A DNA stretch of 32,284 nucleotides from Caryophanales bacterium (GCA_016288635.1 JAEEKZ010000013.1:1-32284), one strand, 5' to 3'; positions 19,193 to 28,426 are shown, counted from the first letter of the stretch. The notes: generated from the sequence alone by a model not told the origin. Numbers and translations are program-made.

Positions 19193-20743
19193 TTATGCTT
19201 TTTTAAAATACATTGGTGAATATTTTAAATAATCTCCAACTAGTTCAACTGTAAATGTTGTTTTATAACTTGCCCCATTATTAAACGTTGCATATAATTC
19301 AACTTTCCATTTATCGCCATCTTTGTAATAAGATTCTATCTTAAAATATACATTTTCAGTTTTTCTTCCGACTCCTCCTACAGGAACAACATAATAACCA
19401 TTATTTAGGTATGGGCTTAAATCATAATATATTTCTGAAGCTGGCACTTTTTTTATAAAGTCATCATATTTAGGCATATTATATTCAAAATACTTTTGGT
19501 AATCTTCGTATTGTGTTGAAGAGAATACAGCATGACCCAAATGACCATTTTGGTAAAAATCAAGTACCTCTTTAATTCTTTCACCGTGATAACAGCAGTA
19601 GAAACCTTTTGAAGCATATTCCCAAAAATCTTCACCAGTTTTAATATGTTTGTTGTTATTGCCACTACCCATCTCTGTTGTGCCTCCGCTAGAATATTCA
19701 CATATTGTGGGGTAATCATTTAAAAAATACTCTAAAACCATTAACTCTCTTCTGACTAAACCTTCTTCTCGATCAAGTTCTACTGTATATTCACGACTTC
19801 CTAGATCAAATGATTCTTTGTGGCTTATTTGCCATGTATACTCTAGTTGCAAATTATCTTCATATTCTTCTTTTGTTGTTTCTTCTAAATTTAAATATAC
19901 TTTGTTATTTTCTAACTTGATAGTTCCTTTTCGATAGTAATAATTTTGGGGGTCTACGGCCTGTTTGCAATTACTATAATAGAATACTGCTTGTCCATCA
20001 TAAAAAGGTATCTCTGCGTGAAGTGGCCAATAAATACTTTGCATAGTAAAGTCTATTATATGATTTTCTATATTTCTTATAGACATAAAACCTGGAATTG
20101 AAAGACCCTTTTCACCGCTCCAAACTTTATTAATCCAAACTTTATTAATATATTTACTATAGTCTTCATTTGTTTGTGGGTGCTTTTCTTCATAAATATA
20201 TTCACCTAGTTTATATTTTTCTAAATGTATAAAGTCCGCACTAATATCTAATGACTTGTTATTAGTAAACTCATGTTTCGCTACACTTTCTAACTTTATA
20301 TAGATTTTGTTATCTTTTAATTCTATTGTTCCTTTTCGATAATAGTGCTCTTCATTTGACCTTTCAACTCCGTCGTAGTCTTTGTCTACAAATCCCTCGT
20401 AATAAAAGACTGCCTTTCCATCTTTAAATGGAATAGTTTTGTTTTTTATTCCAGTTTTGTTTTTTATTCCTTTATTCATTCCATAATCAGTCCACGAAAA
20501 AGTAATTTGACCATTATCTATATTTTTTATTTCAACCCATTCAACATATTTGTCGTCAGCCCAATCCTTGTTTATGTATTTGCTATAATTTTCTAAAGAA
20601 TTATCATTTTTACTTCCTACCTGTTTCATATTGTTTGAAATACTATTCTTATAATATAAATACCCAATTACAATACCTGCAACAAATATTATTAATGCTA
20701 TGGCTATAGTTATTAATACATTATTATTTTTCTTTTCTTCCAT
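19193..20743 (-). CDS. Membrane-anchored extracellular protein, paralog A (two modules plus C-terminal domain); start trimmed from 20752
   Basis: MEEKKNNNVLITIAIALIIFVAGIVIGYLYY anchor; two YSKYIN...IPF.DG.AVFYY...YYRKGTI.L..NK.Y modules; C-terminal domain shared with 21931..23010. Confidence 0.85.
   Translation of the reverse strand: MEEKKNNNVLITIAIALIIFVAGIVIGYLYYKNSISNNMKQVGSKNDNSLENYSKYINKDWADDKYVEWVEIKNIDNGQITFSWTDYGMNKGIKNKTGIKNKTIPFKDGKAVFYYEGFVDKDYDGVERSNEEHYYRKGTIELKDNKIYIKLESVAKHEFTNNKSLDISADFIHLEKYKLGEYIYEEKHPQTNEDYSKYINKVWINKVWSGEKGLSIPGFMSIRNIENHIIDFTMQSIYWPLHAEIPFYDGQAVFYYSNCKQAVDPQNYYYRKGTIKLENNKVYLNLEETTKEEYEDNLQLEYTWQISHKESFDLGSREYTVELDREEGLVRRELMVLEYFLNDYPTICEYSSGGTTEMGSGNNNKHIKTGEDFWEYASKGFYCCYHGERIKEVLDFYQNGHLGHAVFSSTQYEDYQKYFEYNMPKYDDFIKKVPASEIYYDLSPYLNNGYYVVPVGGVGRKTENVYFKIESYYKDGDKWKVELYATFNNGASYKTTFTVELVGDYLKYSPMYFKKA
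20119..20148. repeat. 15-bp tandem duplication within paralog A
   Basis: tccaaactttattaa x2 (20119..20133, 20134..20148); encodes INKVWINKVW. Confidence 0.95.
20436..20471. repeat. 18-bp tandem duplication within paralog A
   Basis: gttttgttttttattcc(a/t) x2; encodes GIKNKTGIKNKT. Confidence 0.93.
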
Positions 20744-20821
20744 ATCACACATTCCTCTCTATGCTTTAATAGTACATCATTTATTATTTATTAATCAATA
20801 TAAATATATTACTTGACACAA

Positions 20822-20847
20822 AAAAACTAGATATAAATCTAGTTTTT
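20822..20847 (-). terminator. Terminator, same AAAAACTAGAT stem
   Basis: aaaaactagat-ataa-atctagttttt. Confidence 0.85.
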
Positions 20848-20848
20848 G

Positions 20849-21829
20849 TTATTCTGCATATTCTGGGAAATTTCTTTCTTCATAAATGTATTCAGTTTGA
20901 TCAAAGTAGACGCTTCCTCCGAAGTCATCAGTAACAATCAATGATTCATTACTGTTATATTCTTCTTCTAATACATCGGTTAAGTAAATATGTACTTTAT
21001 CATCTTTTAATTCTATAGTACCCTTTTTAAAATAGATTTCTCCTTCATCTTCTTCGCCGTTATAATTTTGATCATTCCATACTCTGTAGTAGAAATTTAC
21101 TTTACCGTTTTCAAATGGTAATTCTGCATCTAATCCACCTATTCTAAGTATATTCCAAGAAAACTCTATTCTACCCATGTCTAAACTTCTAATATTAAAC
21201 CATTCAGTGTTATATTCATCTGACCAGTTTCTTCCAACATATTTACTATAATTCTCATTACTTGTCTTATCGTATTTTTGATTATATATATATTTATTAT
21301 AATTTAGTTTATCAAAAAAATCTGCTTTATCACTTATGTCTAAACTTATATTATTTTCATATTCATCTTGTGCTACATTACTAATGTCAATAGATACAAA
21401 ATCATCTATCCTGTTATCAACATCTACTGCACCCTCGCTTAACATAATGATTCCTTTCCCATAACGTGGTTCTGTATAGTCGCAGTCATCACAGTCTTTA
21501 CCTGCTTTGTAATAAAATATACCAACATCATCTTTAAACGGAATTGTTGCTGGCTCACTAAAACTTCCTAGTCCTCTTAATTCCCATGTGAAAGTAAGCA
21601 TATCATTTTCAACTTTAATAATATTTACTGTACCTTTTCCATATTTATCTGACCATTCAGCATTGTATTTACTATATTTATTATTTTCTACAGGTTTATT
21701 TTCATTTGGCTTTTTAATATCTGATGGTCTACTTTTATAATATGAATAACCAAGTACAAAACCTAATATAAATATAAGTAATGCAACAATTATGCCCACT
21801 AAAACTTTATTATTTTTCTTTTCTTCCAT
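20849..21829 (-). CDS. Membrane-anchored extracellular protein, paralog B (two modules, no C-terminal domain)
   Basis: MEEKKNNKVLVGIIVALLIFILGFVLGYSYY anchor; modules YSKYNAEWSDKY... and YSKYVGRNWSDEYNTEWFNIRSL...; ends after module 2. Confidence 0.85.
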   Translation of the reverse strand: MEEKKNNKVLVGIIVALLIFILGFVLGYSYYKSRPSDIKKPNENKPVENNKYSKYNAEWSDKYGKGTVNIIKVENDMLTFTWELRGLGSFSEPATIPFKDDVGIFYYKAGKDCDDCDYTEPRYGKGIIMLSEGAVDVDNRIDDFVSIDISNVAQDEYENNISLDISDKADFFDKLNYNKYIYNQKYDKTSNENYSKYVGRNWSDEYNTEWFNIRSLDMGRIEFSWNILRIGGLDAELPFENGKVNFYYRVWNDQNYNGEEDEGEIYFKKGTIELKDDKVHIYLTDVLEEEYNSNESLIVTDDFGGSVYFDQTEYIYEERNFPEYAE

Positions 21830-21906
21830 ATCACACTCACCTTTACTCTTTAATTTTATCTTATTTATTGCTAAATATTCAACTAATAATATGTTACTTT
21901 ACGCAA

Positions 21907-21932
21907 AAAAACTAGATTATTATCTAGTTTTT
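21907..21932 (-). terminator. Terminator, same AAAAACTAGAT stem, overlapping stop codon
   Basis: aaaaactagat-tatt-atctagttttt. Confidence 0.85.
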
Positions 21933-23010
21933 AATTTATTTCTGTGAAATATAATGGTGAATATTTTAAGTAATCTCCAACTAATTCGGCTGTGAATGTT
22001 CCTTTAAATTCCCTGGTTGTTTCTGGCTTTATTTCGACAATTTCTCCATTAATAATATCTGATTGAGCTTCATCAGTTATTGTGATTTTTACTTCTACTT
22101 CATACTCGTTATCATTCTTTTTGATTGATAATATTTCAGACTTTGTTAGATCAGTACCATATCCATCACCGTGGGTTGCTGCGACATAATAGTCTTGGTT
22201 TAAATATGGTATTGTTTCTTTATAAAAAATATTATCACCATCTTTATAATAATCATCTTCTGCAATATCATCATCATATTTTTTTAGTGTATAATTAAAA
22301 TATTTTTGATAATCGCTATATTGAGATGGAGTCATTAATAGATGTCCACCCCATGCATAATCTAAAACATCCACATATTCAACATCATGATAGCAACTAT
22401 AAAAACGTGCTGAAATATATTCCATAAAATCTAATTCTGAATCTTGAACAGCGTCGTTAGGATAACTATACCTTAAGTCTTGTAATTGTATACTGCGCTC
22501 TGATGGTTCTGAATTTTTGCATATTTTGATATTCTCGTTTAGGAAACCTAGTAATACATTGATTTCTTTTTCACCGGGGTCTGTTATAGCATTCAAGTCT
22601 TTAAAATAAACATCTTTTGTTGATATATCATCCGCTTCTTCTGATATTGGTTTTGTTTTAACGAATATTTTATTATCTTTTAATTCAATTGTTGCTTCAG
22701 TATTTTCAAATGGATTAAACACAGCTTTACCATCATTAAAAGGAATGTTTTCGTATTCTCTTCCATGCCATGCTACAAAGCTTATTTTGTCATCTTTTAT
22801 ACTCTTTATTAAAAATGAATCGGAATTATTTTCATTAAATAATTCTTTATTTATATAGTTATCATAATTTTCTTTAACCGGTTTATTGCTTTCTTTTACA
22901 TCGCCATTCGAATATAATGTCCCTAGAAAATATCCCCCTATAAAACATATAATCACTAGAATTATTGGTATTATTAGGTTCTTCTTATTTTCAGTTTTAT
23001 TTTCTTCCAT
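21931..23010 (-). CDS. Membrane-anchored extracellular protein, paralog C (one shortened module plus C-terminal domain); start trimmed from 23019
   Basis: MEENKTENKKNLIIPIILVIICFIGGYFLGTLY anchor; FYSCYH, GGHLLMTPSQYSDYQKYFNYTLKKYDD, FTAELVGDYLKYSPLYF shared with paralog A. Confidence 0.85.
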   Translation of the reverse strand: MEENKTENKKNLIIPIILVIICFIGGYFLGTLYSNGDVKESNKPVKENYDNYINKELFNENNSDSFLIKSIKDDKISFVAWHGREYENIPFNDGKAVFNPFENTEATIELKDNKIFVKTKPISEEADDISTKDVYFKDLNAITDPGEKEINVLLGFLNENIKICKNSEPSERSIQLQDLRYSYPNDAVQDSELDFMEYISARFYSCYHDVEYVDVLDYAWGGHLLMTPSQYSDYQKYFNYTLKKYDDDIAEDDYYKDGDNIFYKETIPYLNQDYYVAATHGDGYGTDLTKSEILSIKKNDNEYEVEVKITITDEAQSDIINGEIVEIKPETTREFKGTFTAELVGDYLKYSPLYFTEIN

Positions 23011-23091
23011 ATCACACACACCTTTACTCTTTAATTCTATCTTATTTAACTATAATTAAGCAATAGTTATTTAAAGTGTTTTACAAAATAA

Positions 23092-23117
23092 AAAAACTAG
23101 ATTTATATCTAGTTTTT
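23092..23117 (-). terminator. Terminator of ABC transporter gene, same AAAAACTAGAT stem
   Basis: aaaaactagat-ttat-atctagttttt. Confidence 0.85.
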
Positions 23118-23119
23118 TA

Positions 23120-26100
23120 TTATTCAGTTCTTAGAGCTTCAACTGGGTCTTGTTTAGCTGCTCCCTTAGATGGGATAATACCACCAATTAGTGTTAAGAC
23201 TACACTTATTGTAACTAACACTAACATTTGAGAAACAGTTAGATATGCAGTTAATGTTGGTATATCAGTTATCTTTCTTAAAATGATATTTGCTGGAATA
23301 GTTATTAGTATAGAAATAACTACGCCAAGAATACCAGCGAATAAACCAATTATACCTGTCTCAGCTGTAAATATTTGAGATACATTTTTCTTTGATGCTC
23401 CCATAGCTCTTAAAATACCAATTTCTTTTCTTCTTTCTAATACGCTTATATAGGTAATAACACCAATCATAATTGATGATACAACAAGTGAAATACCTAC
23501 AAAGGCAATAAGTACATAACTAATAACATTAACTATTGTAGTTACTGATGCAAGCATTATACCTACAACGTCTGTATAAGTAATTTCTTTACCTGCTGAA
23601 CCATCTTTAGTTACTTTTTCATTATAACTATCTAGAACATTAATGATGCCTGACTTTGACTCAAAATCTTTAGCATAAATATCTATTTCATCAACATCAT
23701 AATCACCAGCATAACCAAATGTAGTTAAGTTATTTTCAAATGAACTTGTTCTATTACTTGCCATTGCAGCAAAGAAAGCTTTAATATCTTCTTCACTTAG
23801 GTTCATTACAAAAGCACTAGCAAATTTCTTAGTATCAATAGAAATAGCATTAGGCAAACTCTTTGCAGACGAAATAATTACTTCTTGCATCTTACTTGCT
23901 ACATCTTTTTTAATTTCATCCATGACTTTATTAACTGCAGATGATCCACCCGCCTTACTATAGTCAGATACTTGTTGTTTTATTTCATTAATATTTATCG
24001 CAGAATAAAGTCCTTCAGTTATTATTTTCTTGGCTTCATCGGTAGATAAATAGTTAAAGAATGATTCTTGCATTTTAGATGGATCTGGTTTGTTATGCTT
24101 TCTAGCATAATTTGCATATCCTTGTTCTAGTTCTTTAGCTAATGCTTCAGAATCTTCTCTAGAAAATTCTGTGTTTTCAATTACTTTAGTTAAAAGCTTA
24201 CCTACTTGTTCGTTAATTAAGTTTCTTGCTGCAGCTGTTTGAAGGTATTCAGATAGATATTCATTAAATCTAGCTGGATTATTATAACCGTGTTCTGATG
24301 CAAATTTCTGATATCCTGACATAATTGAGGTAATCATTTCATTAATTGTCTCGTTATCAACTAGGTTATCACTATTATTAACTATTAATTTATTTATATA
24401 ATTTCTAATAATAGTGGTTCCTTCTTCACTTCTTATGTATTCACTTACAGCATCAGGTAATTTCATATAATCAGTTGATGGATCTTTTGATGCATATTTT
24501 AAATATCCGTCAGTTAATTTTTCAATTAAGTCGTTCATCTTATTTTGATCTACTTTAACATCTAAATTATCAATAAATTCTTCATCAGTTTCTGACATTT
24601 TAAAATCTTTAAAGTATTTAGTAAAGTCCATGCTAGTAAGTGGTGTTGTGTCTATTTTTATTTTGTTTTGGTTAATATTAAAGGCACTCATCATTTTCTT
24701 TTCATTAATACTAAATAAATTTTTAAAATCTATTTTATTACTAGTTGTTTCGCCAAATGGACCATTTGTTAAAACGTTAATATTAGGATTCTTTCTTTGA
24801 TCCTTAACTACTGCACTATTTGCAGCCATATCTCTTAAAGATTCTACTAATTCATCGTTATACCAAATTCCCATTCGAAGTAGAGTCATATCTTCTTGTT
24901 CGCCAGGCTTAATGATACCAACAATTTCTAAGTCGATACCATTTTTCTTTAAAACTTTTTCAATATATTCATTATCAGTTGATTTATCAATATAAACATT
25001 ATTAGTATCATCATAACTATATAACATAGAGTTACTAGTTACTTTGAATTTTAAACCGACAATTTCATCATATTCCCAAACTTTATCTTCGCTTTCAAAA
25101 GAATTTGGTCTATTGTTTGCAAAGTTTTCTATCATTTCTGTTAATTCGTCTTGGTCTTTTAAACCTAAAGAGTAAAAGATGAAATCAGATAAATTACCAT
25201 TTAGATCCGTTACTAGAACACATTCATTCTTTCCCTTTGGCCATCTACCATATAATAGACTAAATTTTTCTTTATATAGACTTTCGTTGTTTGGCAATTT
25301 ATTAAATGCGTTAATAGAGTTATTAGCTAGTAATACACTTCCTGATGATATACCCATTGAACTAAATGATTCATTTGGATTAACTTTTACATATTTATTA
25401 TTTTGTTTAACAAAGATTATTGGATCAACTTTGTAACTATATTCAATTGCTTTAGTATAATCTCTTATATTACTTTCTTCTTCAAAATATTTTTTTAATG
25501 AACCTAAATCATTTTGGTTAACTACAGATAACATGTTTTCTAATGTTTTAAGTTCTGCGATACTATCTGATGATTCTCTTTGAGCGTCCTCTCTTAGGCC
25601 AGTCATTCCACTCATTATAGAGAAGCTACTCTTAGTTATTTGAATTGGATAAGATATCATGGTTTCTTCTTCAGTATCATGAATAAACTTATTTACACCA
25701 TTAGATAAAGCTAATATTAAAGCAATACCTATAATACCTATAGAACCCGCAAAAGCAACCATTATAGTTCTTTTAAACTTGGTTTTTAAGTTATTAAAAC
25801 TTAAAGATATACTTGTTAAGTATGACATAGATGCTTTACCAAAGTTTTTATGTACAGCTTCTTGCTTTTTTCTAATATTATATGGATTACTATCGGTTGT
25901 TATTTTTCCATCATATAATTCAACGATTCTAGTTGAATATTTATATGCTAAATCAGGGTTATGAGTAACCATGATTACTAATCTATCTTTTGCTACTTCT
26001 TTTAATAGTTCCATGACTTGAACACTAGTTTCAGAGTCTAATGCTCCAGTTGGTTCATCTGCAAGTAATATAGATGGGTTATTAACAAGTGCACGAGCTA

Positions 26101-26554
26101 TTGCTACTCTTTGCATTTGCCCACCAGATAATTGATTTGGTTTTTTATGTGCTTGTTCTTTTAAGCCAACTTTTTCTAAGGCATCTAAAGCTAGAGATTT
26201 TCTTTTGGATTTAGAGATACCAGAAATAGTTAAAGCAAGTTCAACGTTAGATAATATTGTTTGATGTGATATTAAGTTATAACTTTGAAATACAAAACCA
26301 ATTGTATGATTTCTATATGAATCCCAATCAGCATCTTTATATTTTTTAGTAGATACTCCATCAATTATTAATTCACCATTATCGTATTTATCTAATCCGC
26401 CAACGATATTTAAAAGAGTAGATTTACCAGATCCGCTTGGACCTAAAACAGAGACAAATTCATTGTCTCTAAAGTTAAGAGTTACACCATCAAGGGCTCT
26501 TTGAACTAGCGTTCCAGTCTGATATTTTTTACTAATATTAATTAGTTGTAACAT
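23120..26554 (-). CDS. ABC transporter, fused MacB/LolD-type ATPase and FtsX-like permease with large extracytoplasmic region
   Basis: GPSGSGKSTLLNIVGGLD Walker A; NQLSGGQMQRVAIARALVNNPSILLADEPTGALD signature/Walker B; C-terminal ERRKEIGILRAMGASKKNVSQIFTAE permease motif. Confidence 0.95.
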   Translation of the reverse strand: MLQLINISKKYQTGTLVQRALDGVTLNFRDNEFVSVLGPSGSGKSTLLNIVGGLDKYDNGELIIDGVSTKKYKDADWDSYRNHTIGFVFQSYNLISHQTILSNVELALTISGISKSKRKSLALDALEKVGLKEQAHKKPNQLSGGQMQRVAIARALVNNPSILLADEPTGALDSETSVQVMELLKEVAKDRLVIMVTHNPDLAYKYSTRIVELYDGKITTDSNPYNIRKKQEAVHKNFGKASMSYLTSISLSFNNLKTKFKRTIMVAFAGSIGIIGIALILALSNGVNKFIHDTEEETMISYPIQITKSSFSIMSGMTGLREDAQRESSDSIAELKTLENMLSVVNQNDLGSLKKYFEEESNIRDYTKAIEYSYKVDPIIFVKQNNKYVKVNPNESFSSMGISSGSVLLANNSINAFNKLPNNESLYKEKFSLLYGRWPKGKNECVLVTDLNGNLSDFIFYSLGLKDQDELTEMIENFANNRPNSFESEDKVWEYDEIVGLKFKVTSNSMLYSYDDTNNVYIDKSTDNEYIEKVLKKNGIDLEIVGIIKPGEQEDMTLLRMGIWYNDELVESLRDMAANSAVVKDQRKNPNINVLTNGPFGETTSNKIDFKNLFSINEKKMMSAFNINQNKIKIDTTPLTSMDFTKYFKDFKMSETDEEFIDNLDVKVDQNKMNDLIEKLTDGYLKYASKDPSTDYMKLPDAVSEYIRSEEGTTIIRNYINKLIVNNSDNLVDNETINEMITSIMSGYQKFASEHGYNNPARFNEYLSEYLQTAAARNLINEQVGKLLTKVIENTEFSREDSEALAKELEQGYANYARKHNKPDPSKMQESFFNYLSTDEAKKIITEGLYSAININEIKQQVSDYSKAGGSSAVNKVMDEIKKDVASKMQEVIISSAKSLPNAISIDTKKFASAFVMNLSEEDIKAFFAAMASNRTSSFENNLTTFGYAGDYDVDEIDIYAKDFESKSGIINVLDSYNEKVTKDGSAGKEITYTDVVGIMLASVTTIVNVISYVLIAFVGISLVVSSIMIGVITYISVLERRKEIGILRAMGASKKNVSQIFTAETGIIGLFAGILGVVISILITIPANIILRKITDIPTLTAYLTVSQMLVLVTISVVLTLIGGIIPSKGAAKQDPVEALRTE

Positions 26555-26582
26555 CTAAACACCCTCCTTCTTAAGTGTATCC

Positions 26583-26632
26583 TCAATTTTTGAGCTAGTG
26601 AAAGCATAACACTAGCAACAATTAATGTCAAT
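26583..26632 (-). promoter_or_regulatory. ABC transporter promoter with inverted repeat over the -10
   Basis: Minus strand TTGACA(26627..26632)-N17-TATGCT(26604..26609); GCTAGTG-N9-CACTAGC at 26595..26617; further CTCAA-N3-TTGAG at 26583..26595. Confidence 0.75.
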
Positions 26633-26645
26633 TATTTAAAAGAAA

Positions 26646-26669
26646 AAAAGAAGATATTTATCTTCTTTT
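26646..26669 (-). terminator. Intrinsic terminator overlapping stop codon
   Basis: AAAAGAAGAT/ATCTTCTTTT 10-bp stem, T tract. Confidence 0.8.
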
Positions 26670-27477
26670 ATCTTTCTTGTGGTTCTTCATCATAAAATCT
26701 TTTGTTAATTGTTTTTGCTACTGCGTTTAATTCTCCAACACTAAATGATGATCCTTTTAAATATTTTGTTATACGTTCTCTACTTATAATACCTTTATTT
26801 ACTTCTGCGATAGCAAATTCATCACTAGTCATTTGAGAAGACTCTTCATTATCATTTCTTCTTGCTATTATAGCCGCTATTCTATCTCTTAATTCTTGTA
26901 TTATGTTTAAATTATCATTTCTTCTTATAACACGTTTTCTATCGTGTGATACTAGTACTTCTCCACATTTAATTCCTTCTGGAGTTATAGTTATTAGTCT
27001 TGGTAAGAAAAAGCCATTTAATACTTTTTGTTTACCATTTGGGGATTCTAATAACAATTTTAATTCTCCTGGGGTATCAAAAGTACCATTTGTTTTATCT
27101 GAATATCCCTTTAATGAATTCTTATATATTAATTTATATCCTTTTGGTAATAAATAATCTATACCAAAATAAGTTACAGCATTCTCACTATATTCTATTT
27201 CCTTGTCATATCTTGTGTATTTTGTTTTTTCAATATTTATGTCTAATTGTCTTCCATCATCGCTTTGTATTCTTACAAATGAACGAGCATTATCTATAAT
27301 TACACATAAATAGTATTCTTTTCCATTATAAGTTATTTTTTCTTCAAAAGAACCTGGTTCAAGTAATAGAATAGATTTATCTACTAAACTACTAACAACA
27401 TAAATATTTAATAACTCACTTAAATCTTCTTCGGCGTTTTTATTAATATCTTCTTGTGTTATTTTTCCCATAACCAC
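26668..27477 (-). CDS. Unknown predicted cytoplasmic protein, family X paralog 1 (divergent)
   Basis: KITQEDINKNAEEDL; SDDGRQLDINIE; LPKGYKLIY; VLNGFFLPR; FSVGELNAVAKTI, aligning by eye with the two following ORFs. Confidence 0.8.
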   Translation of the reverse strand: MVMGKITQEDINKNAEEDLSELLNIYVVSSLVDKSILLLEPGSFEEKITYNGKEYYLCVIIDNARSFVRIQSDDGRQLDINIEKTKYTRYDKEIEYSENAVTYFGIDYLLPKGYKLIYKNSLKGYSDKTNGTFDTPGELKLLLESPNGKQKVLNGFFLPRLITITPEGIKCGEVLVSHDRKRVIRRNDNLNIIQELRDRIAAIIARRNDNEESSQMTSDEFAIAEVNKGIISRERITKYLKGSSFSVGELNAVAKTINKRFYDEEPQER

Positions 27478-27501
27478 ATACCCCCTTTTGGAATGCTGTT
27501 T

Positions 27502-27530
27502 ATTATATGGTATTACCCCTATTTAGTCAA
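27502..27530 (-). promoter_or_regulatory. Promoter of 26668..27477
   Basis: Minus strand TTGACT-N17-TATAAT. Confidence 0.8.
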
Positions 27531-27534
27531 TAAA

Positions 27535-27564
27535 AAACAAGATAAACAATGGTTTATCTTGTTT
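27535..27564 (-). terminator. Intrinsic terminator overlapping stop codon
   Basis: aaacaagataaac-aatg-gtttatcttgttt, 13-bp stem. Confidence 0.85.
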
Positions 27565-28426
27565 CTATTCCATCTCTAATATCTTTGCCATCTAAACAAT
27601 TAGCAAACATTCTTAGTTCTTCAGAAGTAAAAGTGCTTACATTAATTTTACTAATTAATGCTTCTTTATCTTTTAACATTTGTTGAATTGTTTCTAGCTT
27701 ATCTTCTACTGTTTCTCTTCTATCTTCAATACGTTTTTTTACTTCTTCATTTAATAATCTTGTTAATCTTGTAAGTATTTCATTTTGTGTTTTTGTTGCA
27801 TCATCTTGATTTGCGGTTTTAATTCTACTAAGATCAATCATTGATATACAAACAAGTGGTTCTTTTTTCTTATATCCATTTGATGTTGGCATTGGTTCAT
27901 CGATAATACGATCTGCTTCTTTACTTACTAATGAATCACCACTTAGTATTCCACTTGGAGTTACTGTTGTTCCTCTAGGTAGTAAGAATCCATTTAATAT
28001 TTTTTCTTCTCCTTTAGGACCAACTAGTTTAAATACATATCCATTTGGAGTATTTATTTCTGTTCCGTCATAAGCTACATGTATTAATTTTGATTGATCT
28101 GGTAAATTATAACAGTATTCATAATCAATACCAAGTTCTCCACTCATATCATCATCTATAGTGGAGTGTTTAATATAGTAACATTCTACATTTAAGTCTA
28201 ATGCTCTACCATCTGAACAACATACTCTAATTGTTGCTCCTTTGTAATCTCCTTTACCATAGATTGCATATTCTTTATCACCATATTCAAATGTTTTACC
28301 AATTACATTTCTTGAATTAGTTAATCTAATTGATTTTAATAAATTTTCAATTTCTTCAAGGCTTAAAAGATTATTCAATCCATCTTGAGCTTCTTGATTA
28401 ATTTTTTCTTGTGTTAATTTTTCCAT
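27554..28426 (-). CDS. Unknown predicted cytoplasmic protein, family X paralog 2
   Basis: KLTQEKINQEAQDGL; CSDGRALDLN; LPDQSKLIH; ILNGFLLPRG; C-terminal FTSEELRMFANCLDGKDIRDGIETR. Confidence 0.82.
   Translation of the reverse strand: MEKLTQEKINQEAQDGLNNLLSLEEIENLLKSIRLTNSRNVIGKTFEYGDKEYAIYGKGDYKGATIRVCCSDGRALDLNVECYYIKHSTIDDDMSGELGIDYEYCYNLPDQSKLIHVAYDGTEINTPNGYVFKLVGPKGEEKILNGFLLPRGTTVTPSGILSGDSLVSKEADRIIDEPMPTSNGYKKKEPLVCISMIDLSRIKTANQDDATKTQNEILTRLTRLLNEEVKKRIEDRRETVEDKLETIQQMLKDKEALISKINVSTFTSEELRMFANCLDGKDIRDGIETR

Noticed and set aside
19453-19719. Minus-strand 88-aa ORF
   Set aside because: Alternate frame inside the C-terminal domain of paralog A, which is conserved in the main frame.
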